A stretch of 64,000 nucleotides of DNA from Pedobacter endophyticus (GTDB lineage Bacteria; Bacteroidota; Bacteroidia; Sphingobacteriales; Sphingobacteriaceae): contig NZ_CP064939.1 of the NCBI RefSeq assembly GCF_015679185.1, forward strand, positions 4,154,001-4,218,000. Reading direction: 5' to 3'. The position numbers and the translations under genes were made by a program. Below are positions 51,133 to 60,047 of this stretch, piece after piece. A model generated the notes under the pieces. The model worked only from the letters and a program-made list of their open reading frames with translations, had not been told where the DNA came from and ran no database searches. Numbering within the stretch: position 1 is the first letter of the stretch; the number at the start of each line of letters is the position of its first letter.

Positions 51133-52026
51133 TTAAACTATTCCCTCTATCGGAAAAAGGTGTTTTTCAGCGTGATAAGAAGAACGAACCAAGGGACCGC
51201 TTTCTACATATTTTAATCCTTTTGCCAAGCCAACTTCTTTGTACATTGCAAAAGTATCGGGGTGAATCCAATCAACTACCGGATGGTGATTACGTGTAGG
51301 CTGCAAATACTGGCCGAGCGTTAAAATATGCACACCGTTTGCCACCAAATCATCCATCGCTTCGAAAATATCGTCTTCAGTTTCGCCCAGTCCAAGCATA
51401 ATCCCCGTTTTGGTTCTTAAGCCAAACTCAGAAATCCGTTTTAGCGCCTCTAAACTTCTATCGTATTTGGCTTGAATACGTACCTGACGGGTTAAGCGCT
51501 TCACCGTCTCCATATTGTGCGAAACAACTTCCGGACGCTCGTCCAAAACACGATATAGATTATCCCACTGACCTTTAAAATCGGGAATCAGCGTTTCCAA
51601 AGTAGTAATCGGGCTTTCCCTGCGAATAGCCTGTAAAGTCTCAGCCCAAATAATTGAACCACCATCTTTTAAATCATCGCGATCTACCGAAGTGATTACA
51701 CAGTGCTTAACACCCATCAGCTTTACCGAATTGGCAACGCGATTAGGCTCATCAACATCAACCGCTAATGGGCGCCCTGTAGCAACAGCGCAGAAAGAGC
51801 AGCTACGCGTACAAATGTTTCCCAGGATCATGAATGTTGCAGTACCAGCTCCCCAGCATTCGCCCATATTCGGGCAGTTGCCGCTTTCGCAAATGGTATG
51901 TAATTTATGCGTATCAACTAAACTGCGTACCTCCGCGTATTCTTTTCCAACAGGCAATTTTACGCGTAACCAATCAGGTTTACGCTTAACTTCAGTTACA
52001 GCAGGTACTACCGGTAAATCAATCAT
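51133..52026 (-). CDS. lipA: Lipoyl synthase
   Basis: 297 residues. The auxiliary cluster is ligated by CESGNCPNMGEC (C-x4-C-x5-C) and the radical-SAM cluster by CTRSCSFC (C-x3-C-x2-C). RDDLKDGGSIIWAETLQAIR, ETLIPDFKG, SHNMETVKRLTRQVR and GIMLGLGETEDDI follow, and the C-terminus shows QYLQPTRNHHPV and RSSYHAEK (Ser ligand RSSY). It inserts two sulphurs into octanoyl groups on 2-oxoacid dehydrogenases and GcvH. Confidence 0.98.
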   Translation of the reverse strand: MIDLPVVPAVTEVKRKPDWLRVKLPVGKEYAEVRSLVDTHKLHTICESGNCPNMGECWGAGTATFMILGNICTRSCSFCAVATGRPLAVDVDEPNRVANSVKLMGVKHCVITSVDRDDLKDGGSIIWAETLQAIRRESPITTLETLIPDFKGQWDNLYRVLDERPEVVSHNMETVKRLTRQVRIQAKYDRSLEALKRISEFGLRTKTGIMLGLGETEDDIFEAMDDLVANGVHILTLGQYLQPTRNHHPVVDWIHPDTFAMYKEVGLAKGLKYVESGPLVRSSYHAEKHLFPIEGIV

Positions 52027-52116
52027 GATGCAAAGTTAATCAATCCCATCCAAAAGTTCGAACCATAAAATGTTTGGCGCTTGTAATAATAAATTGGTTC
52101 ACTGATTAGCTTGCCT

Positions 52117-52183
52117 ACTCCCAACCCTCAACTGAAAACTCCCAACTGCCAATTCCCAACTGCCAACTCCCAACTCAAAACTA
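52117..52183. repeat. ACTCCCAAC micro-repeat upstream of the sulfatase
   Basis: A run of aactcccaactgccaattcc-type repeats. Unlike the others of this class it lies between two divergent start codons, not after a stop. Confidence 0.7.
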
Positions 52184-52221
52184 TGTTTCCTACTTTCAAA
52201 TTTCATCGCTAAATTGCTTGC

Positions 52222-53544
52222 ATGAAAAGGTTTTTTACACTCTTGTTGCTTTTGTTTTCTATGCTCTCCTTAAAAGCGCAAAAACGTCCGAACATTATTC
52301 TCGTACTGGCAGATGATATGGGTTATAGCGACATTTCCTGCTACGGCAATCCGCTAATTAAAACCCCTTTTTTAGATGAAATGGCCTCTAAAGGAATAAA
52401 GGCCACCAATTTTGTAACCGTTTCGCCAACTTGTACCCCATCGAGGGCTTCGTTATTGACAGGCAGGTACTGCAGCCGAATGGATTTGCCATGGCCAATA
52501 GGTCCCGGCGATAAGCGTGGTATTCCGAGTACAGAAGTTACCATTGCAACGATGCTGAAATCTGCAGGTTATAATACGGCGCTGGTAGGTAAATGGCATC
52601 TTGGCGATCATGGCGACGCTTTACCGAACAAGCAGGGTTTCGACAATTTTTATGGCCTGTTATGGAGCCACGATTATCGCCCACCGTATGTAAAAACCGA
52701 TACCGTGATGAAACTTTGGCGGAACACAAGCCCAGAGATTTATAAGCCTCACGATAGTATTTTAATCAGCGCTTACACAAAAGAATCCATCAGTTTTATT
52801 AAGCAGAGTACAAAACAAAAAAAACCGTTTTTCTTATATCTGGCGCACAATATGCCGCACTTACCCATTGCATTTGCTGCACAAAAAGCCAAAAAAGTGC
52901 ATTCAGCGGGCGGTGAGCTTGGCGACGTAATTGAGGAAATGGACAGGAGCCTGGCCGAAATTTGGAATGCCGTTGTTGCAGCGGGCGAGGCCGACAACAC
53001 CATATTTATGTTTACAAGCGATAATGGCCCATGGATTAATGCACCACAAAGAATGTACGATGATGGATTTACCAAATTTTACCACGTAGGCTCGGCTGGC
53101 ATATTTAGGGGCTGGAAAGGTGTGTCGTACGAGGGCGGGCATCGCGTTCCCTTTATTTGTTACTGGAAAGGCCGAACCATTGTAAATACACAAGAAACAA
53201 GGCCATTTTCGAATCTCGATATTTTACCAACTATTGCTGAATGGACAAAAACAAAACTCCCCCAAAACGTACTCGATGGTGAGTCGGTTTCGGGCTTACT
53301 TACAAATAAAAAATACAGCAAGGTGCATCGCCCCATATATTACCATAATTATGTTTTGGAAGGCGTAAAAGACGGCGATTGGAAGCTACGAATCACAAAA
53401 AAAGGCGACAAAGACAGCAGCGAGCTTTATAATCTGGCATGGGATCCATCTGAACGGGTAAATCTTTTCAACGACGCCAAATATCAGCAGCAAAGAGACC
53501 ATCTGGTAAGGCTTTTTGGTGAATATCCGGGTAATTCCAAATAA
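52222..53544 (+). CDS. Exported sulfatase
   Basis: 440 residues with a signal peptide (to SLKAQ, about 20). The type I sulfatase signature is VSPTCTPSRASLLTGRY, where the Cys in CTPSR becomes formylglycine. NIILVLADDMGYSDISCYG supplies the metal aspartates, VGKWHLGDHGD and FLYLAHNMPHLPI give catalytic His/Lys, and MFTSDNGPW the second metal site. It cleaves sulfate esters, probably on polysaccharides. An anaerobic-type maturase is not visible in the window. Monocistronic. Confidence 0.94.
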   Translation: MKRFFTLLLLLFSMLSLKAQKRPNIILVLADDMGYSDISCYGNPLIKTPFLDEMASKGIKATNFVTVSPTCTPSRASLLTGRYCSRMDLPWPIGPGDKRGIPSTEVTIATMLKSAGYNTALVGKWHLGDHGDALPNKQGFDNFYGLLWSHDYRPPYVKTDTVMKLWRNTSPEIYKPHDSILISAYTKESISFIKQSTKQKKPFFLYLAHNMPHLPIAFAAQKAKKVHSAGGELGDVIEEMDRSLAEIWNAVVAAGEADNTIFMFTSDNGPWINAPQRMYDDGFTKFYHVGSAGIFRGWKGVSYEGGHRVPFICYWKGRTIVNTQETRPFSNLDILPTIAEWTKTKLPQNVLDGESVSGLLTNKKYSKVHRPIYYHNYVLEGVKDGDWKLRITKKGDKDSSELYNLAWDPSERVNLFNDAKYQQQRDHLVRLFGEYPGNSK

Positions 53545-54376
53545 TGACCGATCACCATCTCATTTTTTAAGAAATCGGATAGCGATTGGATCAAGGTTTA
53601 AGATGTTTTGAAAGAAGTGATTGATTAAATAAGTTTTTTATCGCTGTCATCCTGAGTGTCCCCCTGACCGGAGAGGCAGCAATGCCATTAATTTAAGCTG
53701 TTTTAAGGCGCTAACTATGGACGGTCGTCATCCTGAGAGATCAGTTTTAGAAAAACAAAGGAGTTGGGATGACAGTTTTCAATGCTGTCATCCTGAGTGT
53801 AACGAAGGATCCCCAAGTGATGAAACGCAGAACGCCAACACCCCACAGTCAAAAGAGGGTGAGTGGGTGCGCAAGGACGGTAAGAGTAGGTTACAGATGC
53901 TTTTCCCGAGAATCCGATAGCTATCGGATCGGGACAGGCTGTACCTCAGCATGACAAAACCCGTGCTGTCATTGGTAGCTAGACTGGGGATCCTAAAATT
54001 AGGCGCCTTGCATCAAGATTCCCGCCTGTACGGGAAAGAGGGCAAGATTAAACGCCATCCGATTTACGTGCTTGGCACTGGACACTCGGTATAAACCTGA
54101 TGTTGCCAGGTAGCTTTAAATGGCAATTTTTCATTGTCATTTGAACTACAGGCAGACAGCAGGACTATCGGCCGCCATCGGCACAGAACTGTTCATTTCC
54201 AAAAAAAGCAAAAGTCTATCCTGCTAAACGTTTCTTTATAAAGCATGTGATCATTTACAACCCAAGTCGGTTTAAAATCTAAATATTTGACTAAAAGGCG
54301 AAAGGCTAACTACCATGATGATTCGCTTCTGCAGTATTCAATTAAAATGTATATTTACTGTTCGGAGATAAAATAA
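53545..54376. other. 830-bp intergenic region made of dispersed repeats
   Basis: No real gene. GTCATCCTGAG motifs occur at about 53645, 53728 and 53786; a gtaacgaaggatccccaag-tgatgaaacgcagaacgcc block near 53800 reappears (degenerate) at 62873-62905. The 18-bp palindrome ATCCGATAGCTATCGGAT lies at 53912-53929, and a ttcccgcctgtacgggaa hairpin at about 54022. The last 300 bases show nothing recognisable. Confidence 0.75.
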
Positions 54377-56077
54377 ATGGAAAAAAGATGGGTGTTGACG
54401 TCAAATTGTAATGATGAAACAGTAAACGAAGTAGCAGAACAGTTAAATATAGATAAGTCGCTCGCCAGAATATTGGTGCAGCGCAATATTTGCAGTTTCG
54501 ATGAGGCCAAAAATTTCTTTAGGCCGGAGCTGGCTCACCTTCACGATCCTTTTCTGATGAAAGACATGGATCAGGCCATTCGGAGAATTGAAACCGCCTT
54601 GGCTACTCACGAAAAAATTCTCATTTATGGCGATTATGATGTTGATGGAACAACCTCCGTAGCGCTGGCCTTTAGCTTTTTTTCTCAGCTTACCCAAAAC
54701 ATCGAATATTACATTCCCGACAGATATTTAGAAGGTTACGGCATTTCTACAGCAGGAATCGATTACGCCAACGAAAACGGATTTTCATTAATTATCGCGT
54801 TAGATTGTGGTATTAAATCCATTGATAAAATTGATTATGCCAACAAATTGGGCATCGATTTTATTATTTGCGATCACCACTTGCCGGGCGATGAACTGCC
54901 AAAAGCGGTTGCCGTTTTAGACCCCAAGCGAGCTGATTGCGAATATCCTTTTAAAGAATTGGCCGGCTGCGGTATTGGCTTTAAACTTGCTCAGGCCTAT
55001 GCTCAAAAGCACAATCTGCCAGCAGAAACTTACTTGCAATACCTCGATTTGGTTATGGTAAGTATTGCCGCTGATATTGTTCCGGTGGTGGGCGAAAACA
55101 GAATTTTAGCTTATTACGGCCTTAAAAAATTAAACACCAACCCCTGTGAGGGCCTAAGGGCGTTGATGGAAGTTTCGGGTAAAACGCAAAATTATACCAT
55201 TACCGATGTTGTTTTTACACTAGGCCCGCGGATAAATGCAGCAGGAAGAATAGACCATGCAAAACATGCCGTAGCCATGCTGCTTTGCCAGGAGGATGGC
55301 AATTCGCTTGAGCAAAGCGAGCTCATTAACCTAAAAAATACTGAGCGGAAAACTTACGATCAGGACATTACCCGAGAGGCCCTGGCGTTGATTGGGGAAA
55401 GCGAAATATTGATCAACAGAAAAACAACGGTAGTTTTTAACGAAAGTTGGCATAAAGGTGTAATTGGCATCGTCGCATCGCGATTAACCGAAAAGTATTA
55501 TAGGCCAACCATCGTGTTAACAAAAAGTAACGGCCATGTAGCCGGCTCTTGCCGTTCGGTGGTAGGCTTCGATTTATATGAAGCGTTAAGTGGCTGTGCC
55601 GATCTCTTAGATCAATATGGCGGGCATAAATTCGCTGCAGGCTTAACCATGCAAGAGCAAAATGTTGATGCCTTTGCAGATAAATTTGAACAAATTGTTT
55701 CCGCAAGCATTACCGAAGAAATGTTAACGCCCATGATCAAAATTGACGCCGAAATACAATTGGCGCAAATAGATGGCAAGTTTTTCAGGGTGCTATCGCA
55801 AATGGGCCCATTTGGACCCGAAAATATGGCGCCCATTTTTGTAACGCACAATGTTTACCTGGCTCAACATGCCATGGCCGTAGGTGGAAATCATTTAAAA
55901 ATTAATATAAAACAACAAAATTCACCTATTTTTGAAGGTATTGCATTTGGGCTTGCAGAATTTCAGAATCTTTTACAACCAAAAGTTCCGTTTTCTGTTT
56001 GTTATACGATAGAAGAAAACGTGTGGCGAGAAAAGCGCCGTTTGCAACTCAATATTAAAGGAATAAAAGTTAATTGA
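54377..56077 (+). CDS. recJ: Single-stranded-DNA-specific exonuclease RecJ
   Basis: 566 residues, full length. DHH motifs: LIYGDYDVDGTTSVALAF, LIIALDCGIKS, FIICDHHLPG and VAVLDPKR; DHHA1: TVVFNESWHKGVIGIVASRLTE and GSCRSV ... LLDQYGGHKFAAGLTM; an OB-fold C-terminus (FRVLSQMGPFGPENMAPIF onward) binds ssDNA. It degrades 5'-ended single strands in recombination (with RecF), mismatch and base-excision repair. Confidence 0.97.
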   Translation: MEKRWVLTSNCNDETVNEVAEQLNIDKSLARILVQRNICSFDEAKNFFRPELAHLHDPFLMKDMDQAIRRIETALATHEKILIYGDYDVDGTTSVALAFSFFSQLTQNIEYYIPDRYLEGYGISTAGIDYANENGFSLIIALDCGIKSIDKIDYANKLGIDFIICDHHLPGDELPKAVAVLDPKRADCEYPFKELAGCGIGFKLAQAYAQKHNLPAETYLQYLDLVMVSIAADIVPVVGENRILAYYGLKKLNTNPCEGLRALMEVSGKTQNYTITDVVFTLGPRINAAGRIDHAKHAVAMLLCQEDGNSLEQSELINLKNTERKTYDQDITREALALIGESEILINRKTTVVFNESWHKGVIGIVASRLTEKYYRPTIVLTKSNGHVAGSCRSVVGFDLYEALSGCADLLDQYGGHKFAAGLTMQEQNVDAFADKFEQIVSASITEEMLTPMIKIDAEIQLAQIDGKFFRVLSQMGPFGPENMAPIFVTHNVYLAQHAMAVGGNHLKINIKQQNSPIFEGIAFGLAEFQNLLQPKVPFSVCYTIEENVWREKRRLQLNIKGIKVN

Positions 56078-56222
56078 ATACTTAAAGGTGTCATCATGAG
56101 GCCGTCGAAGGACATTTGAACGACCTGCCCTGGCTTATTGGGAAGCGCAATGTAACAAGATTTAAAAACAAGATTTGATTTACGCTAAATCGTAAATCGT
56201 AAATCAAAAATCGTAAATACGA

Positions 56223-56963
56223 ATGATATTAAAAGCCGAACATTTGGTTAAAAAATACAAGCAGCGTACCGTTGTTAACGACGTTTCTTTTAATGTTAAC
56301 CAAGGAGAGATTGTTGGTTTACTGGGTCCGAACGGTGCCGGAAAAACAACCTCTTTTTACATGATTGTTGGATTGATAAAGCCAAATGAAGGGCGGATTT
56401 TTTTAGAGGGCGAAGACATTACCGAGGATGCCATGTACCGCAGGGCGCAGAAAGGAATTGGCTATTTGGCCCAAGAGGCGTCGGTTTTTAGAAAACTAAC
56501 CGTTGAAGATAACATTCTGGCGATTTTGGAAATGAGCAGCATGACCAAAGAGGAGCAGAGAGATAAGCTTGAAGAGCTGATTAACGAATTTAGTCTTCAC
56601 AAGGTTCGTAAAAACCGTGGCGATTTGCTATCCGGAGGCGAGCGCCGCCGTACGGAAATCGCCCGGGCATTGGCAGCAAATCCGAACTTTATCCTATTAG
56701 ATGAACCTTTCGCCGGGGTAGACCCAATTGCAGTGGAAGAAATTCAAAGCATTGTAGCTAAATTGAAGCACAAAAATATCGGTATTTTGATTACCGACCA
56801 TAACGTTCAGGAAACGCTTTCCATTACGGATAGAGCCTATTTGCTCTTTGAAGGGAAAATTTTAGAACAAGGTGTTCCTGAGGTGTTGGCAGAAAACGAA
56901 ATGGTGAGAAAGGTTTACCTCGGATCGAACTTTGTATTAAAACGTAAGAAATTTGAGGTTTAA
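56223..56963 (+). CDS. lptB: LPS export ABC transporter ATP-binding protein
   Basis: 246 residues. Walker A GPNGAGKTT (about 39-47), Q-loop in GIGYLAQEASVFRKL, ABC signature LSGGERRRTEIAR, Walker B FILLDEPFAGVDP and H-loop ITDHNVQETL. The GYLAQEASVFRKLTVEDNI stretch is diagnostic of LptB. It energises lipopolysaccharide extraction from the inner membrane with LptFG, which are not in this window. Confidence 0.96.
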   Translation: MILKAEHLVKKYKQRTVVNDVSFNVNQGEIVGLLGPNGAGKTTSFYMIVGLIKPNEGRIFLEGEDITEDAMYRRAQKGIGYLAQEASVFRKLTVEDNILAILEMSSMTKEEQRDKLEELINEFSLHKVRKNRGDLLSGGERRRTEIARALAANPNFILLDEPFAGVDPIAVEEIQSIVAKLKHKNIGILITDHNVQETLSITDRAYLLFEGKILEQGVPEVLAENEMVRKVYLGSNFVLKRKKFEV

Positions 56964-56968
56964 GCTTA

Positions 56969-57116
56969 AAGACTAAAGCTGAAAGCGAAGAGACCAAGGC
57001 GCAATTGGCTCATGGCTAACTCCTCCCCTCCGGGGAGGTTGGGTGGGGCTTGAAAGACTAAAGCGAAATTAGCTCATCGCTAACTCCCCCTTTCGGGGAG
57101 TTTGGGAGGGGCTTAA
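56969..57116. repeat. Purine-rich tail plus two gggagg-type repeats
   Basis: After the lptB stop come agactaaagctgaaagcgaag repeats. Then two copies of a unit ctaactcc(t)ccc...cggggag-ttggg-ggggctt at about 57018-57052 and 57080-57114, each preceded by ctcatNg. Confidence 0.75.
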
Positions 57117-57162
57117 AAAATGGCGTTAAAATTGTTGCTAAAAACCATGTCAAAAAAATAAT

Positions 57163-58686
57163 ATGGCAATTGTAAATTCAATTTTCACCTGGTTAATGAA
57201 GAAGCGGATTCATCAGATCGAGCTTTTCATGAAATATCCTCACGACGTACAGCTCGAGTGGTTTCATTCCTTAATCGATAGTGCTGAAAACACCGAATGG
57301 GGCAAAAAATACGATTATAAAAGCATTCTAACCCCTCAACAGTTTCAAGAAAGGGTTCCGATTCAAAATTACGATACGTTAAAACCCTATATAGAACGCA
57401 TGCTAGCCGGAGAGCAAAATATTCTCTGGCCGTCAGATATCAAATGGTTCGCAAAATCGTCGGGTACAACCAGCGACAGAAGCAAATTTATTCCCGTATC
57501 TGCCGAAAGTTTAGAGGAATGCCATTTTAAGGGCGGTAAAGACATGCTTTCGATTTATTGCAACAACCGCCCCAATAATCAGATGTTTACCGGAAAGGGC
57601 CTGGTTTTAGGTGGAAGTCATCAGGTAAACCAATTGAACGAAGACTGTTTTTATGGCGATTTATCGGCCGTATTAATCAAAAACCTGCCAATTTGGGCCG
57701 AGTTTTACCGCACGCCGAATATGGCCATCGCCTTAATGGACAATTACGAAATTAAGATGGATAAAATGGCCGAGGCCACTATTCATGAAAACGTAACCAG
57801 CATTTCTGGCGTTCCAACGTGGACCATCGTATTGGCCAAAAAAGTGTTGGAGCTTACCGGTAAAAGCAACTTGCTCGAAGTGTGGCCCAACCTCGAAGTT
57901 TACATTCACGGCGCAGTAAATTTTACGCCGTATCGCGAACAGTTCAAGCAACTCATCCCATCCAATGATATGTATTATCTGGAAACTTATAATGCATCCG
58001 AAGGTTTCTTTGGAATTCAGGATCAAGGCGATTCGGATGAAATGCTTTTAATGTTAGATTACGGTATTTTCTATGAGTTTATTCCAATGGAAAATATTTG
58101 CGATGATAACCCAAAAACCTTGTTGCTTGGAGAAGTACAACTGAACAAAAACTACGCAATAGTAATTACCACAAATGGTGGTTTGTGGCGATATATGATT
58201 GGCGATACGGTTCAGTTTACCTCATTGGCGCCTTATCGAATTAAAATTACCGGGCGTACCAAACACTTTATCAATGCCTTTGGCGAAGAGGTGATTATTG
58301 ATAATGCAGAGCAGGCGCTTACTAAGGCCTGTTGCGAAACGGGTGCCGAAATTAAAGATTATACCGCCGGGCCGATCTATTTTCATGGTAAGGAGGCGGG
58401 CGGACACGAATGGCTGATCGAATTTGACAAGCAACCAAGCGATTTTGAAAAGTTTATCGACGTGATGGACCAAACCCTCCGCGACATAAATTCCGATTAC
58501 GACGCCAAGCGATTTAAAGACATGGCGCTCTGTCGCCCAAAGGTGCATAACGTACCTCCCAATACTTTTTATAACTGGTTAAAGGCCAGAAATAAGCTGG
58601 GCGGACAGCACAAGGTTCCCCGTTTGGCAAATGAACGTAAGTACGTGGATGATATTTTAGAAATGTTGAAATCTGCAGCCGCTTAA
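57163..58686 (+). CDS. GH3-family acyl-adenylating protein
   Basis: 507 residues, bacterial GH3 auxin-responsive-promoter type. The ATP motif is FAKSSGTTSDRSKFIPV; YLETYNASEGFFGIQD is the adenylate motif with the conserved YNASEG; YRIKITGRTKHFINAFGEEVIIDNAE is the hinge to the C-terminal lid, and FKDMALCRPKVH and NKLGGQHKVPRL close the fold. Plant homologues conjugate acyl acids to amino acids; the bacterial substrate is unknown. Monocistronic, ending in a hairpin. Confidence 0.92.
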   Translation: MAIVNSIFTWLMKKRIHQIELFMKYPHDVQLEWFHSLIDSAENTEWGKKYDYKSILTPQQFQERVPIQNYDTLKPYIERMLAGEQNILWPSDIKWFAKSSGTTSDRSKFIPVSAESLEECHFKGGKDMLSIYCNNRPNNQMFTGKGLVLGGSHQVNQLNEDCFYGDLSAVLIKNLPIWAEFYRTPNMAIALMDNYEIKMDKMAEATIHENVTSISGVPTWTIVLAKKVLELTGKSNLLEVWPNLEVYIHGAVNFTPYREQFKQLIPSNDMYYLETYNASEGFFGIQDQGDSDEMLLMLDYGIFYEFIPMENICDDNPKTLLLGEVQLNKNYAIVITTNGGLWRYMIGDTVQFTSLAPYRIKITGRTKHFINAFGEEVIIDNAEQALTKACCETGAEIKDYTAGPIYFHGKEAGGHEWLIEFDKQPSDFEKFIDVMDQTLRDINSDYDAKRFKDMALCRPKVHNVPPNTFYNWLKARNKLGGQHKVPRLANERKYVDDILEMLKSAAA

Positions 58687-58699
58687 ATGATCTTGGTAA

Positions 58700-58732
58700 A
58701 GAGAAGTCAAGCTTTTAAAGCTAGGCTTCTCT
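58700..58732 (+). terminator. AGAGAAGTC-type hairpin after GH3
   Basis: AGAGAAGTC-A-AGCTTT pairs with AAAGCT-A-GGCTTCTCT (one mismatch, one G-T). It starts 13 bases after the stop and belongs to the family also seen at 17513 and 49552. Confidence 0.85.
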
Positions 58733-58826
58733 AACTGCGCAACGGAAGGAGCTTTAACATCAGCCAATGAGTGCAAGAAAGCCCTGAACAATTATTGATA
58801 TATTTGTTACAGTTAATGATTAAGAT

Positions 58827-59045
58827 ATGGAAGCTACAGGAAAACTGACAAATGTGCAACTGGAGTTATTGAAACTTTTTCAATATAATTTATCAGACGC
58901 ACAGTTAACGGACATTAAGGGGATGTTGGCACGATATTTTGCCGACGTTGCTTCGTCGGAGATGGACAAATTATGGGAAGAGCAAAGTTGGGATGAAAAG
59001 ACAATTGAATCTTGGAAAGATGAACATTTAAGAACAAGCGGTTAA
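58827..59045 (+). CDS. Antitoxin of a PIN-type toxin-antitoxin pair
   Basis: 72 residues: LTNVQLELLKLFQYNLSDAQLTDIKGMLARYFADVASSEMDKLWEEQSWDEKTIESWKDEHLR. This pattern (a helical N-terminus, then MDxLWEExxW and a final HLRT) is characteristic of antitoxins found directly upstream of PIN-family toxins in Bacteroidota and Cyanobacteria. Its toxin, immediately downstream, survives only as a truncated remnant, so this antitoxin is orphaned, possibly kept as protection against related toxins. Confidence 0.82.
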   Translation: MEATGKLTNVQLELLKLFQYNLSDAQLTDIKGMLARYFADVASSEMDKLWEEQSWDEKTIESWKDEHLRTSG

Positions 59046-59057
59046 ATAATTCACTAC

Positions 59058-59086
59058 GTCATTCCCACGCAGGTGGGAATCTTAAT
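59058..59086. repeat. REP-like palindrome between antitoxin and toxin remnant
   Basis: GTCATTCCCAC-gcag-GTGGGAATCTTAAT, with ATTCCCAC/GTGGGAAT as perfect stem. Same family as 20583-20661 and 62693-62720. It sits where the toxin N-terminus should be. Confidence 0.8.
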
Positions 59087-59316
59087 ACATTACGTTTTGT
59101 TACATTAAATCTCCCGAAATTCGCGAAGGATGGCGACGGGCGCTGTTAAATAACAACACGGAAAGAGAATCATTAATCGAAAAATTCAGTAGCAATGCCG
59201 ACTATATCGTAACTAACGATCAACATTTTAATATATTGAAACAAATCGCTTTTCCAAAGGTAAATGTGCTGTCGATAGATGATTTTCTCGGTATAATTCG
59301 TAAAAAGCTAATATGA
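59086..59316 (+). pseudogene. Truncated PIN-domain toxin remnant
   Basis: An open frame without a start codon ends at 59316. It reads SPEIREGWRRALLNNNTERESLI, ADYIVTNDQHFNILK and FPKVNVLSIDDFLG, the C-terminal half of a PIN ribonuclease including the conserved TND acidic site. The N-terminal half, with the first catalytic Asp, is missing and replaced by a REP-like palindrome. The stop overlaps the next ATG (ATGA at 59313-59316). Confidence 0.82.
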
Positions 59317-59741
59317 AGTTAAACAGGAAAAAAATATTGGATTTTTTCAAAAAATCTGAAAACAAGGCAACCGTAATCTTGAACGATAAATCGAAGGCAA
59401 ACGCTACGATAAAGGATGCTTTGGGCAAAGCCGTAAGCAACAAAGGCGAATTAGAAGGGGTGTGGGATAAGCTGGTGTTGCTTTTTGCCGTTTCGAAAGA
59501 CTTTGTAAACGGGAATTATACTGAAATTCCAAAACGATCGATAATTGCAATTTTAGGAGGATTGATTTATTTTTTATCACCAATTGATGTTGTGCCAGAT
59601 TTCGTGCCGCTCTTAGGGTTTATCGACGATGTGTTTGTGCTCAACCTCGTTTATAAGCAAGTGCTTAAAGACCTTGAAAAGTACAAGGCATGGAAAGATA
59701 ACGAGGGCAAAATTATCAGTATTGATGGCTCATCAACATAG
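59313..59741 (+). CDS. YkvA-family (DUF1232) membrane protein
   Basis: 142 residues. The DUF1232 core is SIIAILGGLIYFLSPIDVVPDFVPLLGFIDDVFVLNLVYKQV (about 70-112), a re-entrant hydrophobic pair with the invariant SPIDxVPD. The N-terminal part is basic and soluble. Function unknown. Start overlaps the PIN remnant stop by four bases. The 3' end overlaps the following DUF2752 gene by 17 bases, so the two are coupled. Confidence 0.88.
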   Translation: MKLNRKKILDFFKKSENKATVILNDKSKANATIKDALGKAVSNKGELEGVWDKLVLLFAVSKDFVNGNYTEIPKRSIIAILGGLIYFLSPIDVVPDFVPLLGFIDDVFVLNLVYKQVLKDLEKYKAWKDNEGKIISIDGSST

Positions 59742-60045
59742 CTTTTTAGATTGGGTTGAGCGTCATCTTTTTACCTGTCCGTTTAAGGCTAATTTTGGTT
59801 TCGATTGCCCCGGCTGCGGCTTTCAACGTTCTATTATTGCCTTAATGAAAGGTGATTTTTTGAGTTCATTCAGAATTTATCCTGCCGCAATTCCTTTCAT
59901 TTTGATTCTGCTTTTTACATTGATCCATTTAAAAATGGACTTCAAAATGGGAGCTAAAGTAATTAAAATCGCTTACGGCGGTGTTGCAATAATTATCCTA
60001 ATCAATTACATTTATAAAATATTTACATCCCAACTTATCAGCTAA
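59725..60045 (+). CDS. DUF2752 membrane protein
   Basis: 106 residues from the ATG at 59725; the longer frame to 59629 would only overlap the DUF1232 gene. The family signature is FDCPGCGFQRSIIALMKGDF, followed by two hydrophobic helices (AAIPFILILLFTLIHL and GGVAIIILINYIYKIF). The Cys pair may bind metal. Function unknown; the gene is in a row with the CCC-motif protein two bases downstream. Confidence 0.87.
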   Translation: MAHQHSFLDWVERHLFTCPFKANFGFDCPGCGFQRSIIALMKGDFLSSFRIYPAAIPFILILLFTLIHLKMDFKMGAKVIKIAYGGVAIIILINYIYKIFTSQLIS

Positions 60046-60047
60046 AA

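Noticed and set aside
53717..53920. 67-residue reading frame
   Set aside because: It consists of dispersed GTCATCCTGAG repeats and has no protein-like pattern.
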